Shown: positions 1 to 6,000, numbered from the stretch's first letter. The stretch is DNA of 6,117 nucleotides from JBDSTZ01 sp039927975 (GCA_039927975.1 JBDSTZ010000058.1:1-6117); one strand, 5' to 3'. Notes: generated from the letters alone by a model not told the origin. A program made the numbers and translations.

Positions 1-39
1 ACCGTCACAAGTCGATAGCCTTGCGCCGAATGCTCAAGG

Positions 40-52
40 TATAATTTTGCTG
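40..52 (+). promoter_or_regulatory. -10 box just upstream of the HDOD gene
   Basis: A perfect TATAAT lies at 40-45. No good -35 box stands at 16-18 bases: the best TTG hexamer, TTGCGC at 21-26, leaves a 13-base spacer. Transcription from this box would be expected to begin 6-7 bases downstream, at about 51-52, which is the GTG start of the next gene. The motif is seen directly; promoter activity is inferred. Confidence 0.55.
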
Positions 53-897
53 TGAATAAACTAGAAACCTTCGGCCTCATCGCCGCCCAAGCCGAACGCG
101 GGGAAATTTCCTTTCCCACCAGCGTGAACGCCGCGCTGCGCCTGCAATTGGCGCTTGACAATCCCGACTGCCATATCGAGGACGCCATCAAGCTGGTGCT
201 CGGCGAGCCCCAGCTGGCCGCGCGCACGGTGGCGCTGGCCAACGCGGCGGCCTACAACCGCGGCGGCGACGCCACCGTCACCAATGTGCGCGCGGCCGTC
301 ATGCGGGTCGGTTACCGCAGCCTGCAAACGCTGGTGGCGAGCCTGGTGGTGCGCCAGTTCGGCAGCCGCATCGTCGACCCGCAACTGCGCGCGAAAGCCG
401 AGCAACTGTGGGCCCACACCGCCCACGTGGCCTCGCTGGCGCACCTGCTGGCGCGCCGCGTCACCTTCGTCAATCCCGACACCGCCATGTTCGCCGCCAT
501 CGTGCACGAAGTGGGCGGCTTCTACCTGCTCTCGCGCGCCGACGAATTTCCCGGTTTGCTCGACGACGACGAGAGCGGCGACAACTGGGCCGCGCTGTGC
601 GAGGAAGTGGTCAGCCGCGAAGTGATGAAGAAGCTGTCGATTCCGGCGCCGGTGGCCGACGCCGTCTCGCAGCTGCGCGCCGGCTTCCTCAATATGCCGC
701 CCGATACCCTGCTCGACACCCTGCTGCTGGCGAATCAGTTCGCGCCGGTGCCGTCGCCGCTGGGCGGACCGCAACTGCCGCTGCCCGAGCATCGCGACTC
801 GGTGCTCGACTTCGTGGTCGACGAGGCGAGCCTTGACGACATCCTCAAGGAGTCGGCCGACGAGGTCAAATCGATGAGCGCCGCGCTGCTGGTGTAG
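52..897 (+). CDS. HDOD domain-containing protein (putative signalling protein)
   Basis: A 281-residue cytosolic protein with no signal peptide or membrane segment. Residues about 17-215 match the HDOD fold, a helical relative of the HD phosphohydrolase domain found in bacterial signalling proteins. Typical features are the FPTSVNAALRL opening, the GEPQLAARTVALANAAAYNR block (51-70, the usual 'D/EP.L...+L.LANSA' pattern) and VMRVGYRSLQTLV (83-95). At the former HD metal site the protein has H122/H125 and H152-E153 rather than His-Asp, so phosphodiesterase activity is unlikely. HDOD proteins usually act as binding or scaffold modules in regulatory networks. The acidic C-terminal tail (about 245-275) matches no domain I know. 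The start is GTG; no in-frame ATG occurs before about position 301, inside the domain, so this start is the only sensible one. No clear Shine-Dalgarno sequence is present (AAGG at 36-39 is 12 bases away). It appears to be a single-gene unit unrelated to the downstream glycan genes. The cellular target cannot be read from sequence. Confidence 0.9.
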   Translation: MNKLETFGLIAAQAERGEISFPTSVNAALRLQLALDNPDCHIEDAIKLVLGEPQLAARTVALANAAAYNRGGDATVTNVRAAVMRVGYRSLQTLVASLVVRQFGSRIVDPQLRAKAEQLWAHTAHVASLAHLLARRVTFVNPDTAMFAAIVHEVGGFYLLSRADEFPGLLDDDESGDNWAALCEEVVSREVMKKLSIPAPVADAVSQLRAGFLNMPPDTLLDTLLLANQFAPVPSPLGGPQLPLPEHRDSVLDFVVDEASLDDILKESADEVKSMSAALLV

Positions 898-903
898 CGT
901 TGA

Positions 904-932
904 AATGCGCAGCGGTCACGCCGCTGCGCATT
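904..932 (+). terminator. Hairpin after the HDOD gene, likely terminator
   Basis: A perfect 12-bp inverted repeat (AATGCGCAGCGG at 904-915, CCGCTGCGCATT at 921-932) with a 5-base loop sits 6 bases past the stop codon. The stem is long and GC-rich, but no T-tract follows it, so it may act as a weak intrinsic terminator or a 3'-end stabilising structure. The position right after the stop supports an RNA-level role. Confidence 0.6.
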
Positions 933-1159
933 CCGCCGGCGTCGGCGCTTCGTGTCGGGCCTGGCCTGAAAAGACGCCGCACCGATCCTTCTGGTCGCTC
1001 ATCTTTTGCTCGCATTACCTTCGTTTTCGCTCCCTTTCCCTCTCTTGCGCTCAGCGCTCGCTCAGGGCGTCGCTCGCATCTTCGCTTGAAACAATCCAGA
1101 AACAATTCCGCTTGTTTTTCTGTTGGCTTTATTGTCTTTTGTATTCAAAATTCAGCGGC
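933..1159. other. Intergenic stretch with no gene, pyrimidine-rich
   Basis: No convincing coding sequence on either strand. The segment at about 990-1090 is strongly pyrimidine-biased on the + strand (runs such as CTCCCTTTCCCTCTCTTG) and contains CGCTCAG twice (1048-1054 and 1059-1065). From about 1100 to 1155 it becomes AT-rich. There, TTGGCT (1123-1128) and CAAAAT (1146-1151) are 17 bases apart and could be a weak promoter for the acetylesterase at 1333; each matches consensus at four of six positions. Open frames through this segment translate to low-complexity Ser/Arg/Leu text and look like chance. Confidence 0.5.
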
Positions 1160-1336
1160 ACACTGGCTGCGGCCCCCGCATTGGGCGGCGCCGGCGATTT
1201 GCCCTTCACCCATGGCAAGGACGGCTTGCAGGTGACCCTGCCGACGCAGGCGCCCGGCGAGCACGCCTGCATGCTGACGATCGGCGGCCTGGCCATGAAC
1301 CCCAGCACCACAACATTTTCCGGAAACCCTGAATGA
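1160..1336 (+). pseudogene. C-terminal remnant of a GH29-type alpha-L-fucosidase
   Basis: The frame ending at the TGA of 1334-1336 reads as about 58 residues, including GGAGDLPFTHGKDGLQVTLP, then a short TQAPGEHACMLTI segment. This is the pattern at the end of bacterial GH29 alpha-L-fucosidases: a 'LG..G.+.F....DGL.V.LP...P...A..L.I' last beta-strand pair of the C-terminal sandwich domain. Intact enzymes have roughly 450-600 residues. The catalytic domain is missing, and nothing upstream in any frame resembles it. No start codon or ribosome site serves this piece, so I read it as the tail of a deleted gene. Its stop overlaps the start of the acetylesterase (ATGA), the junction expected of two once translationally coupled operon genes. 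The family call is from motif memory, not a search; another glycosidase with the same C-terminal fold is possible. Confidence 0.7.
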
Positions 1337-2877
1337 GCATAACGAATCTGAATGCGCGCGCCGCCTTGCTGGCCGCCGGTTTGCTGTCGAGCGCGATGGC
1401 GGTCGCCGAAGTCAAACTGGCCAGCCCCTTCACCAGCCACATGGTCCTGCAGCGCGATATGAAGCTGCCCGTGTGGGGCACGGCCGACGCCGGCGAGGAG
1501 GTCACGGTGCGCTTTGGCGGACAAACCGCCAAGGCGCGCGCCGGCGCCGACGGCAAGTGGCGGCTCGACCTGGCGCCGCTGGCCGCATCGAGCGAAGGCC
1601 GGCGCTTCGCCGTCAGCGGCACGCGCACGGCGAGCCCGCTCGCCCTCGACGACGTGCTGGTGGGCGAAGTCTGGCTCGCTTCGGGCCAGTCGAACATGGA
1701 CTTCACGGTGTCGGTCAAGGTCAAGAGCTTCGCCGGCGCCAGCAATGAAGAACAGGAAATCGCCGCCGCCAACTATCCGCTGATCCGCATGTTCACCGGC
1801 GCCGCCACCAAGACCTACACCCCGCAAAACCAGGTGGCCGGCGAATGGATCGTGTGCAGTCCGGCCAGCGTGCCGGCCTTTTCGGCGGTCGGCTACTTCT
1901 TTGCGCGCGACCTGCAAAAGGAGATCAAGGTCCCGGTTGGCATCATCACCATGGCCTACGGCGCCAGCACCGCCGAAGCCTGGGTGCGGCGCGGCGCGCT
2001 GGCGGCCGACCCGGCGCTGCAGCCGATGCTCGACAGCTTCGATGCCAAGGTCAAGGCCCACACCCCGCTCGCGCCCGATGAAGAGGCAAAGTACCAGGCC
2101 GCCGTGGCCGCCGCCAAGGCCGCCGGCCAGCGCGCGCCGCGCAATCCGAGGCCCGATCCGGTGCAGGACCAGCACAACGCCACGGTGCTCTACAACGGCA
2201 TGCTGGCGCCGGTCATCCCTTACGCGATCCGTGGCGCGCTGTGGTACCAGGGCGAATCGATTGTCGGCGGTGAGGCCGGCCGCCAGCTCTATCCGCGCGT
2301 GCAGAACGCGCTGGTGAACGACTGGCGCGCGCAGTGGGGGCAGGGCGACTTCCCGTTTTATATCGTGCAGCTGGCCGGCCAGGACGCGGCCAGCAACGGC
2401 CCGCTGGTGCGCGAGGCGCAGGCCAGCGTGCTGGCGCTTAAAAGCACCGGTATGGCCGTCGCCATCGATATCGGCGAAGCGAAGAACGTCCACCCGCACA
2501 ACAAGCAGGACGTCGGCGACCGCCTGGCGCGCATCGCGCTGGCCAATGTGTACGGCCGCAAGATCGAATACGCCGGTCCGCAGCAGGAGTCGGTCAAGGC
2601 CGAGGGCGGCGCGCTGCGGCTCGGCTTCGGCCATCTGGGCGGCGGCCTGGTGGCCAAGGGCGGCGCGCCGCTGCGCTGGTTCGAGCTGGCCGGCGCCGAC
2701 GGCAAGTTCGTCGCGGCCGACGCCATGATCGACGGCGCCACGGTGCTGGTCAGCAGCGCGCAAGTGGCTGCACCGCGCGCGGTGCGCTACGCCTGGAGCG
2801 CCTATCCTAACGGCGCCAATCTGTTCAACCAGGCAGGCCTGCCGGCCGCGCCGTTCCAGGCCACGCTGGCCCCGTGA
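1333..2877 (+). CDS. Exported sialate O-acetylesterase-family (SASA, SGNH) carbohydrate esterase
   Basis: A 514-residue SGNH hydrolase predicted to remove O-acetyl groups from glycans outside the cytoplasm. Residues 1-25 form a Sec signal peptide ending AVA before E26. Residues about 26-105 are a beta-rich N-terminal domain (SPFTSHMVLQR, LPVWGTADAGEEVTV) typical of the family. The nucleophile block is ASGQSNM with Ser120. Further family blocks are GVIITMAYGAS-like 203-212, YNGMLAPVIPYAIRGALWYQGES (287-309, oxyanion region) and DIGEAKNVHPHNKQDVGDRLA (379-399) carrying the catalytic His387. Residue 385, often Asp in relatives (NDIHP), is Asn here. Database names for this family say 'sialate', but many environmental members act on plant glycans; family CE20 xyloglucan acetylesterases share this architecture. 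The fucosidase remnant just upstream favours a plant-glycan role. The start at 1333 has GGAAA at 1322-1326, six bases away, and gives a clean signal peptide. Fold call is firm; substrate is inferred. Confidence 0.92.
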   Translation: MSITNLNARAALLAAGLLSSAMAVAEVKLASPFTSHMVLQRDMKLPVWGTADAGEEVTVRFGGQTAKARAGADGKWRLDLAPLAASSEGRRFAVSGTRTASPLALDDVLVGEVWLASGQSNMDFTVSVKVKSFAGASNEEQEIAAANYPLIRMFTGAATKTYTPQNQVAGEWIVCSPASVPAFSAVGYFFARDLQKEIKVPVGIITMAYGASTAEAWVRRGALAADPALQPMLDSFDAKVKAHTPLAPDEEAKYQAAVAAAKAAGQRAPRNPRPDPVQDQHNATVLYNGMLAPVIPYAIRGALWYQGESIVGGEAGRQLYPRVQNALVNDWRAQWGQGDFPFYIVQLAGQDAASNGPLVREAQASVLALKSTGMAVAIDIGEAKNVHPHNKQDVGDRLARIALANVYGRKIEYAGPQQESVKAEGGALRLGFGHLGGGLVAKGGAPLRWFELAGADGKFVAADAMIDGATVLVSSAQVAAPRAVRYAWSAYPNGANLFNQAGLPAAPFQATLAP

Positions 2878-2965
2878 ACCCGTGCGGTACCATGCCGCGC
2901 GGCGTCCGCTTGAAAAATCCCTAGGAAAAAACTTCCCCATCCGTCTCACTCAATAAGGAGCACAA

Positions 2966-2991
2966 CGCAAGCGTCCTTCAGGATGCTTGCG
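2966..2991 (+). repeat. Hairpin in the leader between the esterase genes
   Basis: CGCAAGCGTCC (2966-2976) pairs with GGATGCTTGCG (2981-2991) over 11 bp, with one G-T wobble and a 4-base TTCA loop. No T-run follows, so a terminator role is uncertain. It lies five bases after an AAGGAG, where a start codon would be expected. Confidence 0.6.
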
Positions 2992-3093
2992 GCCCCACCG
3001 TGCGCGTCGATCGGCCACGGCAAGGGCAAAGCTGTGCTCTACGCCATGCGGACAGTTGCCGGCACAGGCAACGCAGCGTGCACCCGCGCCCCG

Positions 3094-3117
3094 CCACGGC
3101 GTGTGGCATTGCCGTGG
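3094..3117 (+). repeat. Hairpin with a competing distal partner, upstream of the lipoprotein start
   Basis: CCACGGC (3094-3100) pairs with GCCGTGG (3111-3117) around a 10-base loop. A second copy, CCACGGCA at 3015-3022, can pair with TGCCGTGG (3110-3117) over 8 bp plus two G-T extensions. The two pairings exclude each other. The right arm ends 21 bases before the GGAG ribosome site. Pairing is seen in sequence; a switching role is speculation. Confidence 0.45.
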
Positions 3118-3138
3118 TTGGACAATACTAAAAATGAT

Positions 3139-3151
3139 GGAGACAACAATG
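3139..3151 (+). promoter_or_regulatory. Ribosome binding site fixing the lipoprotein start
   Basis: GGAG at 3139-3142 is six bases before ATG at 3149. Two earlier in-frame ATGs at 3134 and 3137 lie at or before the GGAG and lack a site of their own. Starting at 3149 gives a compact lipoprotein signal sequence, so this start is preferred over 3134, 3137 or the long extension from 2987. Confidence 0.8.
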
Positions 3152-5266
3152 CGACATTTGCTACGCAGCTGGATCGGCGCGTTCGCCGTTTGCACCGGCC
3201 TCGCAGGCCTTGCTGGATGCGGCGGCGACGCCGGCGCCACCGCGCAGGCCAGCCCGCCCGCCGGGCCCGCGCTGACCTTCGCGACGCTCGACGCCACGGC
3301 CGCCCCGGCCGTCACCGTCCACATGCTCGGCGACTCGACCATGACGACCTACACCGCCGACCGCCGTCCGCAGATGGGCTGGGGCGAAGCCGTGCCGCAG
3401 TTCTTCAACAGCAGCGTCAAGGTCAACAACTGGGCGCTGGGCGGGCGCAGTTCGCGCAGCTTCTACTACGAGGACACCCGCTGGCCGGCGATCCTGCCGA
3501 AGATCGCCGCCGGCGACTACGTGATCATCCAGTTCGCCCACAACGATCAGAAGTCCGGCAGCGATTACGGCGTCTACGGCACCTTCGCCTTCTGCAGCGA
3601 CGGCAGCGGCGACGGCGAAGCGTGCAGCGGCCGCCCCGACAAGCTCGATGCATCGGTCGACATCGCGCAGCACTCCTACTACCAGTTCCTTAAAAAATAT
3701 GTCAGCGATGTGCGCTCGAAAGGCGCCAATCCGATCCTGATGTCGCCGATCGTGCGCAAGTACTTCAGCGGCACCACCATCACGCCGCAGGGACAGCACA
3801 ATCTCACTGGCGTCAATTCGGGCGAAACCTATGCGCGCGGCGATTATGTCGCGGCGATGAAGGCGGTCGCCATCAAGTACAACGTGCCGTTCGTCGACAT
3901 CACGGCGGAAACCAAGAAGATCGTCGAAAGCTACGGCAACGCTTCGGCCACCGCGAACCTGTACATCGCCGCCGACAGCACCCACCCGCAAGTGTTGTTC
4001 GCCAACCTGATCGCCAAGCGCTCGGCCGAAGGCATGAAGGCGCTCGGTATCCTCAACAGCTACATGGTGCCGGTGACCTCGCTGATCGCCAGCCCCGCCA
4101 CGCTCGACTGGTCGACCCGCTACCTGAACATGCCGTCGACGAAGACAGTAACCTTGTCGGCGTTCGACCTGGCGCCGGCCACCGGCACCCTGAGTGCGAC
4201 GGCGCCGGCCAATTTCACGCTTTCGCTCGACAACGTCAACTGGTCGCAGAGCGTGAACATCGCCTTCACCAACGGCGCCTTCATCCAGGACCTGTACGTG
4301 CGCTTCACGGCCACGGCGGTGAAGAGCTACAGCGGCGAGATCGGCTTTGCGATCGGCGGCGTCGCCGTGCCGGCCACGCTGGCGGTGAGCGGCAGCGGTA
4401 TTTCGGCTGCCGGCGGCGTCACCTCGTCGGCCACTTGGTACACCGCGGGAACGTCGCTGGCGCCCGTGACCGACGGCTTGATCACCGCGTCCAGCGCGCT
4501 GGTGCGCAACCTGGCGGCGACCACCTCCAAAGTGCTCGCGGTCGACGGCCAGGACACCACGGTGGCGCGTTACGTCGCCAACGCCACCGCGCACGACGAC
4601 AACCAGTACCTGCAATTTGCCGTCGCGCCAGCCTCGGGCACCTATTCGGTCAACACCGTCTCTGCCTACCTGACCACCAGCGGTGGTTCGACCGTGGTGG
4701 CCGACATCGCGTATTCGCTCAATGCCGATTTCTCGGCCTCGACCAAGCTCAATGCCGCGCCGCTCGGCTTCACGGCCGACGTGTTCGGCGCGAAGCTCAG
4801 CTACCCGGTGACGGTCCAGGTGCCGCTCGGGCAAACCCTGTATGTGCGGATCTTCCCGTGGAACCGCGCGGCGGTGCTCGGCAAGAGCCTGGCGGTGTAC
4901 GGTGTGAAGGTCGCCGGCAGCGCCACCAGCCAGACAGCGGCGGTGGCCAGCGATGCGACCAGCAGTTTCTCCTTGCAGCGTTCGGGACTGAGCTGGAACC
5001 GCGTCACCAACAAGTACAGCGCCACCATCACGCTGACAAACACCAGCGGCGCGGCGCTCACCGGCCCCTTCCAGCTGGTGTTCGACCACCTCACCGCCGG
5101 CGTCACGCTCGACAACGTCAGCGGCATGACCGGCGGCGCGCCCTACATCACCTTCGGCGACACTGCGCTGGCCGCTGGCGCCCAGGTGACCGTGCCGCTC
5201 GTGTACAGCAACCCGAACCAGGCCGGCATCGGCTATACCAACACCGTCTTCACCGGCGCATTCTAA
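3149..5266 (+). CDS. Rhamnogalacturonan acetylesterase-like SGNH lipoprotein with C-terminal beta-sandwich domains
   Basis: A 705-residue lipoprotein. The signal sequence starts MRHLLRS and ends in the lipobox LAGC (21-24). Cys24 is followed by Gly, not Asp, so outer-membrane sorting is expected. Residues about 55-300 are a GDSL/SGNH esterase of the CE12 (rhamnogalacturonan acetylesterase) type: GDST with Ser63, GWGE (77-80), NWALGGRSSRSF (94-105), GDYVIIQFAHND (122-133), and ADSTH with Asp276/His279. All catalytic blocks are present. It should hydrolyse acetyl esters on pectic rhamnogalacturonan or a similar glycan. A Gly/Asp-rich insert with Cys149 and Cys159 follows the HND block. The tail has three probable beta domains: about 310-418 (Ig-like), 425-590 (carbohydrate-binding-like sandwich, with TLYVRIFPWN at 563-572) and 603-705 (FnIII-like, with the ITLTNTSG and YITFGD patterns common in Oxalobacteraceae secreted proteins). 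Single-domain family members are about 230-280 residues, so the tail more than doubles the protein. Domain functions are inferred. Confidence 0.9.
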   Translation: MRHLLRSWIGAFAVCTGLAGLAGCGGDAGATAQASPPAGPALTFATLDATAAPAVTVHMLGDSTMTTYTADRRPQMGWGEAVPQFFNSSVKVNNWALGGRSSRSFYYEDTRWPAILPKIAAGDYVIIQFAHNDQKSGSDYGVYGTFAFCSDGSGDGEACSGRPDKLDASVDIAQHSYYQFLKKYVSDVRSKGANPILMSPIVRKYFSGTTITPQGQHNLTGVNSGETYARGDYVAAMKAVAIKYNVPFVDITAETKKIVESYGNASATANLYIAADSTHPQVLFANLIAKRSAEGMKALGILNSYMVPVTSLIASPATLDWSTRYLNMPSTKTVTLSAFDLAPATGTLSATAPANFTLSLDNVNWSQSVNIAFTNGAFIQDLYVRFTATAVKSYSGEIGFAIGGVAVPATLAVSGSGISAAGGVTSSATWYTAGTSLAPVTDGLITASSALVRNLAATTSKVLAVDGQDTTVARYVANATAHDDNQYLQFAVAPASGTYSVNTVSAYLTTSGGSTVVADIAYSLNADFSASTKLNAAPLGFTADVFGAKLSYPVTVQVPLGQTLYVRIFPWNRAAVLGKSLAVYGVKVAGSATSQTAAVASDATSSFSLQRSGLSWNRVTNKYSATITLTNTSGAALTGPFQLVFDHLTAGVTLDNVSGMTGGAPYITFGDTALAAGAQVTVPLVYSNPNQAGIGYTNTVFTGAF

Positions 5267-5269
5267 GGG
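5265..5269 (+). promoter_or_regulatory. Ribosome site overlapping the lipoprotein stop codon
   Basis: The lipoprotein stop TAA runs straight into GGG, giving AAGGG seven bases before the ATG at 5277. Ribosomes ending the upstream gene sit on this site, which suggests translational coupling of the two genes. Confidence 0.7.
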
Positions 5270-5276
5270 CAGGCAC

Positions 5277-5906
5277 ATGACTCACTTGAACAACATCTTC
5301 GGTCGATCCCTCCTGGCGCTGGCACTGGCGTTCGGCGCCGGCGGCGCGGCGCAGGCCACGCCCGCCTATCACGTCAGCATCGACACCGTCGCCTATGCCG
5401 GCCAGGGCCTGATGGATTTCACCTTCCTCGCCAATCTGGGCGCGACGCCGGCCAGCGCGGTGCTCGATCACTTCAGCGGCGCCTTCGGCGCGGAATTGAT
5501 GCGCTCCTCGTCCGGCGTGGCCGGCGCCATCCCCGGCACACTGGCCCTGGACAACCAGGACGGCGGCAGCTACCTCACCCAGTTCGTCACCCTGGGCGGC
5601 AAGTTCGGCTTCGATATCGGCTTCGACGGCGAGTTCCCCACGGTGGACAACCTTGACGGCTCGACCTTCAATGTCACCCTGTACCGGCCGGATTTCAGCG
5701 GCTTCATCGGCGTGCAGGGTAGTGTGGCCGCGTTCGAGCTGCTGCCGCCGGCGAACGGGCAGGCCGGCGCGGTCCGGCTGTCGGCGCCGAACGCGCTGGC
5801 GGCGATCGGCACGGCCGTCCAGGTACCCGAGCCATCCATGCCGGCGCTGGTGCTTGGTGCGCTGGCGCTGATGGCCCTGGTGCGCCGACGCACCCGCTGG
5901 TCGTGA
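5277..5906 (+). CDS. PEP-CTERM sorting domain-containing protein, possibly of the NF038129 type
   Basis: A 209-residue exported protein. Residues 1-27 are a Sec signal peptide ending AQA, cleaved before TP. The mature part opens YHVSIDTVAYAGQGLMDFTF, which resembles the NF038129 family of PEP-CTERM proteins (from memory, not searched). It is beta-rich and Gly/Phe-rich with no catalytic motif I can recognise. The C-terminus is a complete PEP-CTERM sorting signal: VPEPS (183-187), a hydrophobic helix (188-202) and the basic RRRTR end (203-207). Such proteins are processed by an exosortase (EpsH/XrtA type) encoded elsewhere and are linked to exopolysaccharide or biofilm export. The gene begins 10 bases after the lipoprotein stop and its ribosome site overlaps that stop, so the two are co-transcribed and probably made together. 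Its molecular job is unknown; a surface adhesin or matrix component partnering the esterase is one guess. Confidence 0.88.
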   Translation: MTHLNNIFGRSLLALALAFGAGGAAQATPAYHVSIDTVAYAGQGLMDFTFLANLGATPASAVLDHFSGAFGAELMRSSSGVAGAIPGTLALDNQDGGSYLTQFVTLGGKFGFDIGFDGEFPTVDNLDGSTFNVTLYRPDFSGFIGVQGSVAAFELLPPANGQAGAVRLSAPNALAAIGTAVQVPEPSMPALVLGALALMALVRRRTRWS

Positions 5907-5910
5907 CGTT

Positions 5911-5939
5911 TGCGCTGGCGGCCGCGAGCCGCCGGCGCA
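5911..5939 (+). terminator. Hairpin after the PEP-CTERM gene, likely terminator
   Basis: TGCGCTGGCGGC (5911-5922) pairs with GCCGCCGGCGCA (5928-5939) over 12 bp, with one T-G wobble and a 5-base CGCGA loop. It lies four bases past the stop. No T-tract follows, as with the hairpin behind the HDOD gene. It likely closes the esterase/PEP-CTERM unit, since a new promoter follows. Confidence 0.6.
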
Positions 5940-5959
5940 TCACGAAATGTGAAAATCTC

Positions 5960-5987
5960 TTGAATGTTTTCGCAAATGTACTATAAA
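5960..5987 (+). promoter_or_regulatory. Sigma-70-type promoter for the 3'-terminal gene
   Basis: TTGAAT (5960-5965) and TATAAA (5982-5987) are separated by 16 bases, in an AT-rich island that contrasts with the GC-rich surroundings. The -10 region lies inside a small inverted repeat, CTATA-AA-TATAG (5981-5992). Transcription would start near 5994, giving a leader of about 44 bases. Confidence 0.6.
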
Positions 5988-6000
5988 TATAGAATACAAT

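Larger units (their letters stand above)
2878..3148 (+). other. Non-coding gap / probable structured 5' leader of the lipoprotein gene
   Basis: These 271 bases separate the two esterase genes. The open frame running through 2987-3148 has Arg-rich, non-protein-like text and no ribosome site, so it is judged non-coding. Contents in order: an A-rich stretch with the palindrome CCTAGG (about 2908-2935), an orphan AAGGAG (2955-2960), and inverted repeats at 2966-2991, 3055-3072 (GTTGCC/GGCAAC) and 3094-3117. An AT-rich run at 3121-3136 leads into the ribosome site. I could not match it to a known riboswitch class and see no clear sigma-70 promoter. Confidence 0.5.

Noticed and set aside
905..1159. 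An intact gene starting at 905 and ending at 1336
   Set aside because: The ATG at 905 lies inside the post-HDOD hairpin. The first ~85 codons are low-complexity text with no protein character; only the final part resembles a family.
1129..2949. A 606-codon open frame on the - strand
   Set aside because: It lies opposite the SASA esterase, whose motifs are clear. The translation is Arg/His/Gly-rich with no domain; high GC and codon bias explain the missing stops.
3104..3121. Sigma-54 promoter (TGGCA ... TTGG), attractive because PEP-CTERM loci can be RpoN-controlled
   Set aside because: The TTG element is three bases too far from TGGCA for the -24/-12 spacing, and the second GC pair is not conserved.
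2987..3148. N-terminal extension of the lipoprotein by 54 residues
   Set aside because: The extension is Arg/Ala/Pro-rich, lacks a ribosome site and would bury the lipoprotein signal sequence. ATG at 3149 has a good GGAG and yields a proper lipobox.
2950..3148. Known riboswitch, for example a c-di-GMP-I type aptamer
   Set aside because: The GGGCAAA-like word is present, but the other conserved blocks of that class could not be found in order.
3161..5278. A 705-codon open frame on the - strand
   Set aside because: It mirrors the lipoprotein gene and its text is Arg/Gly/His-rich without motifs. It is a shadow of the real gene.
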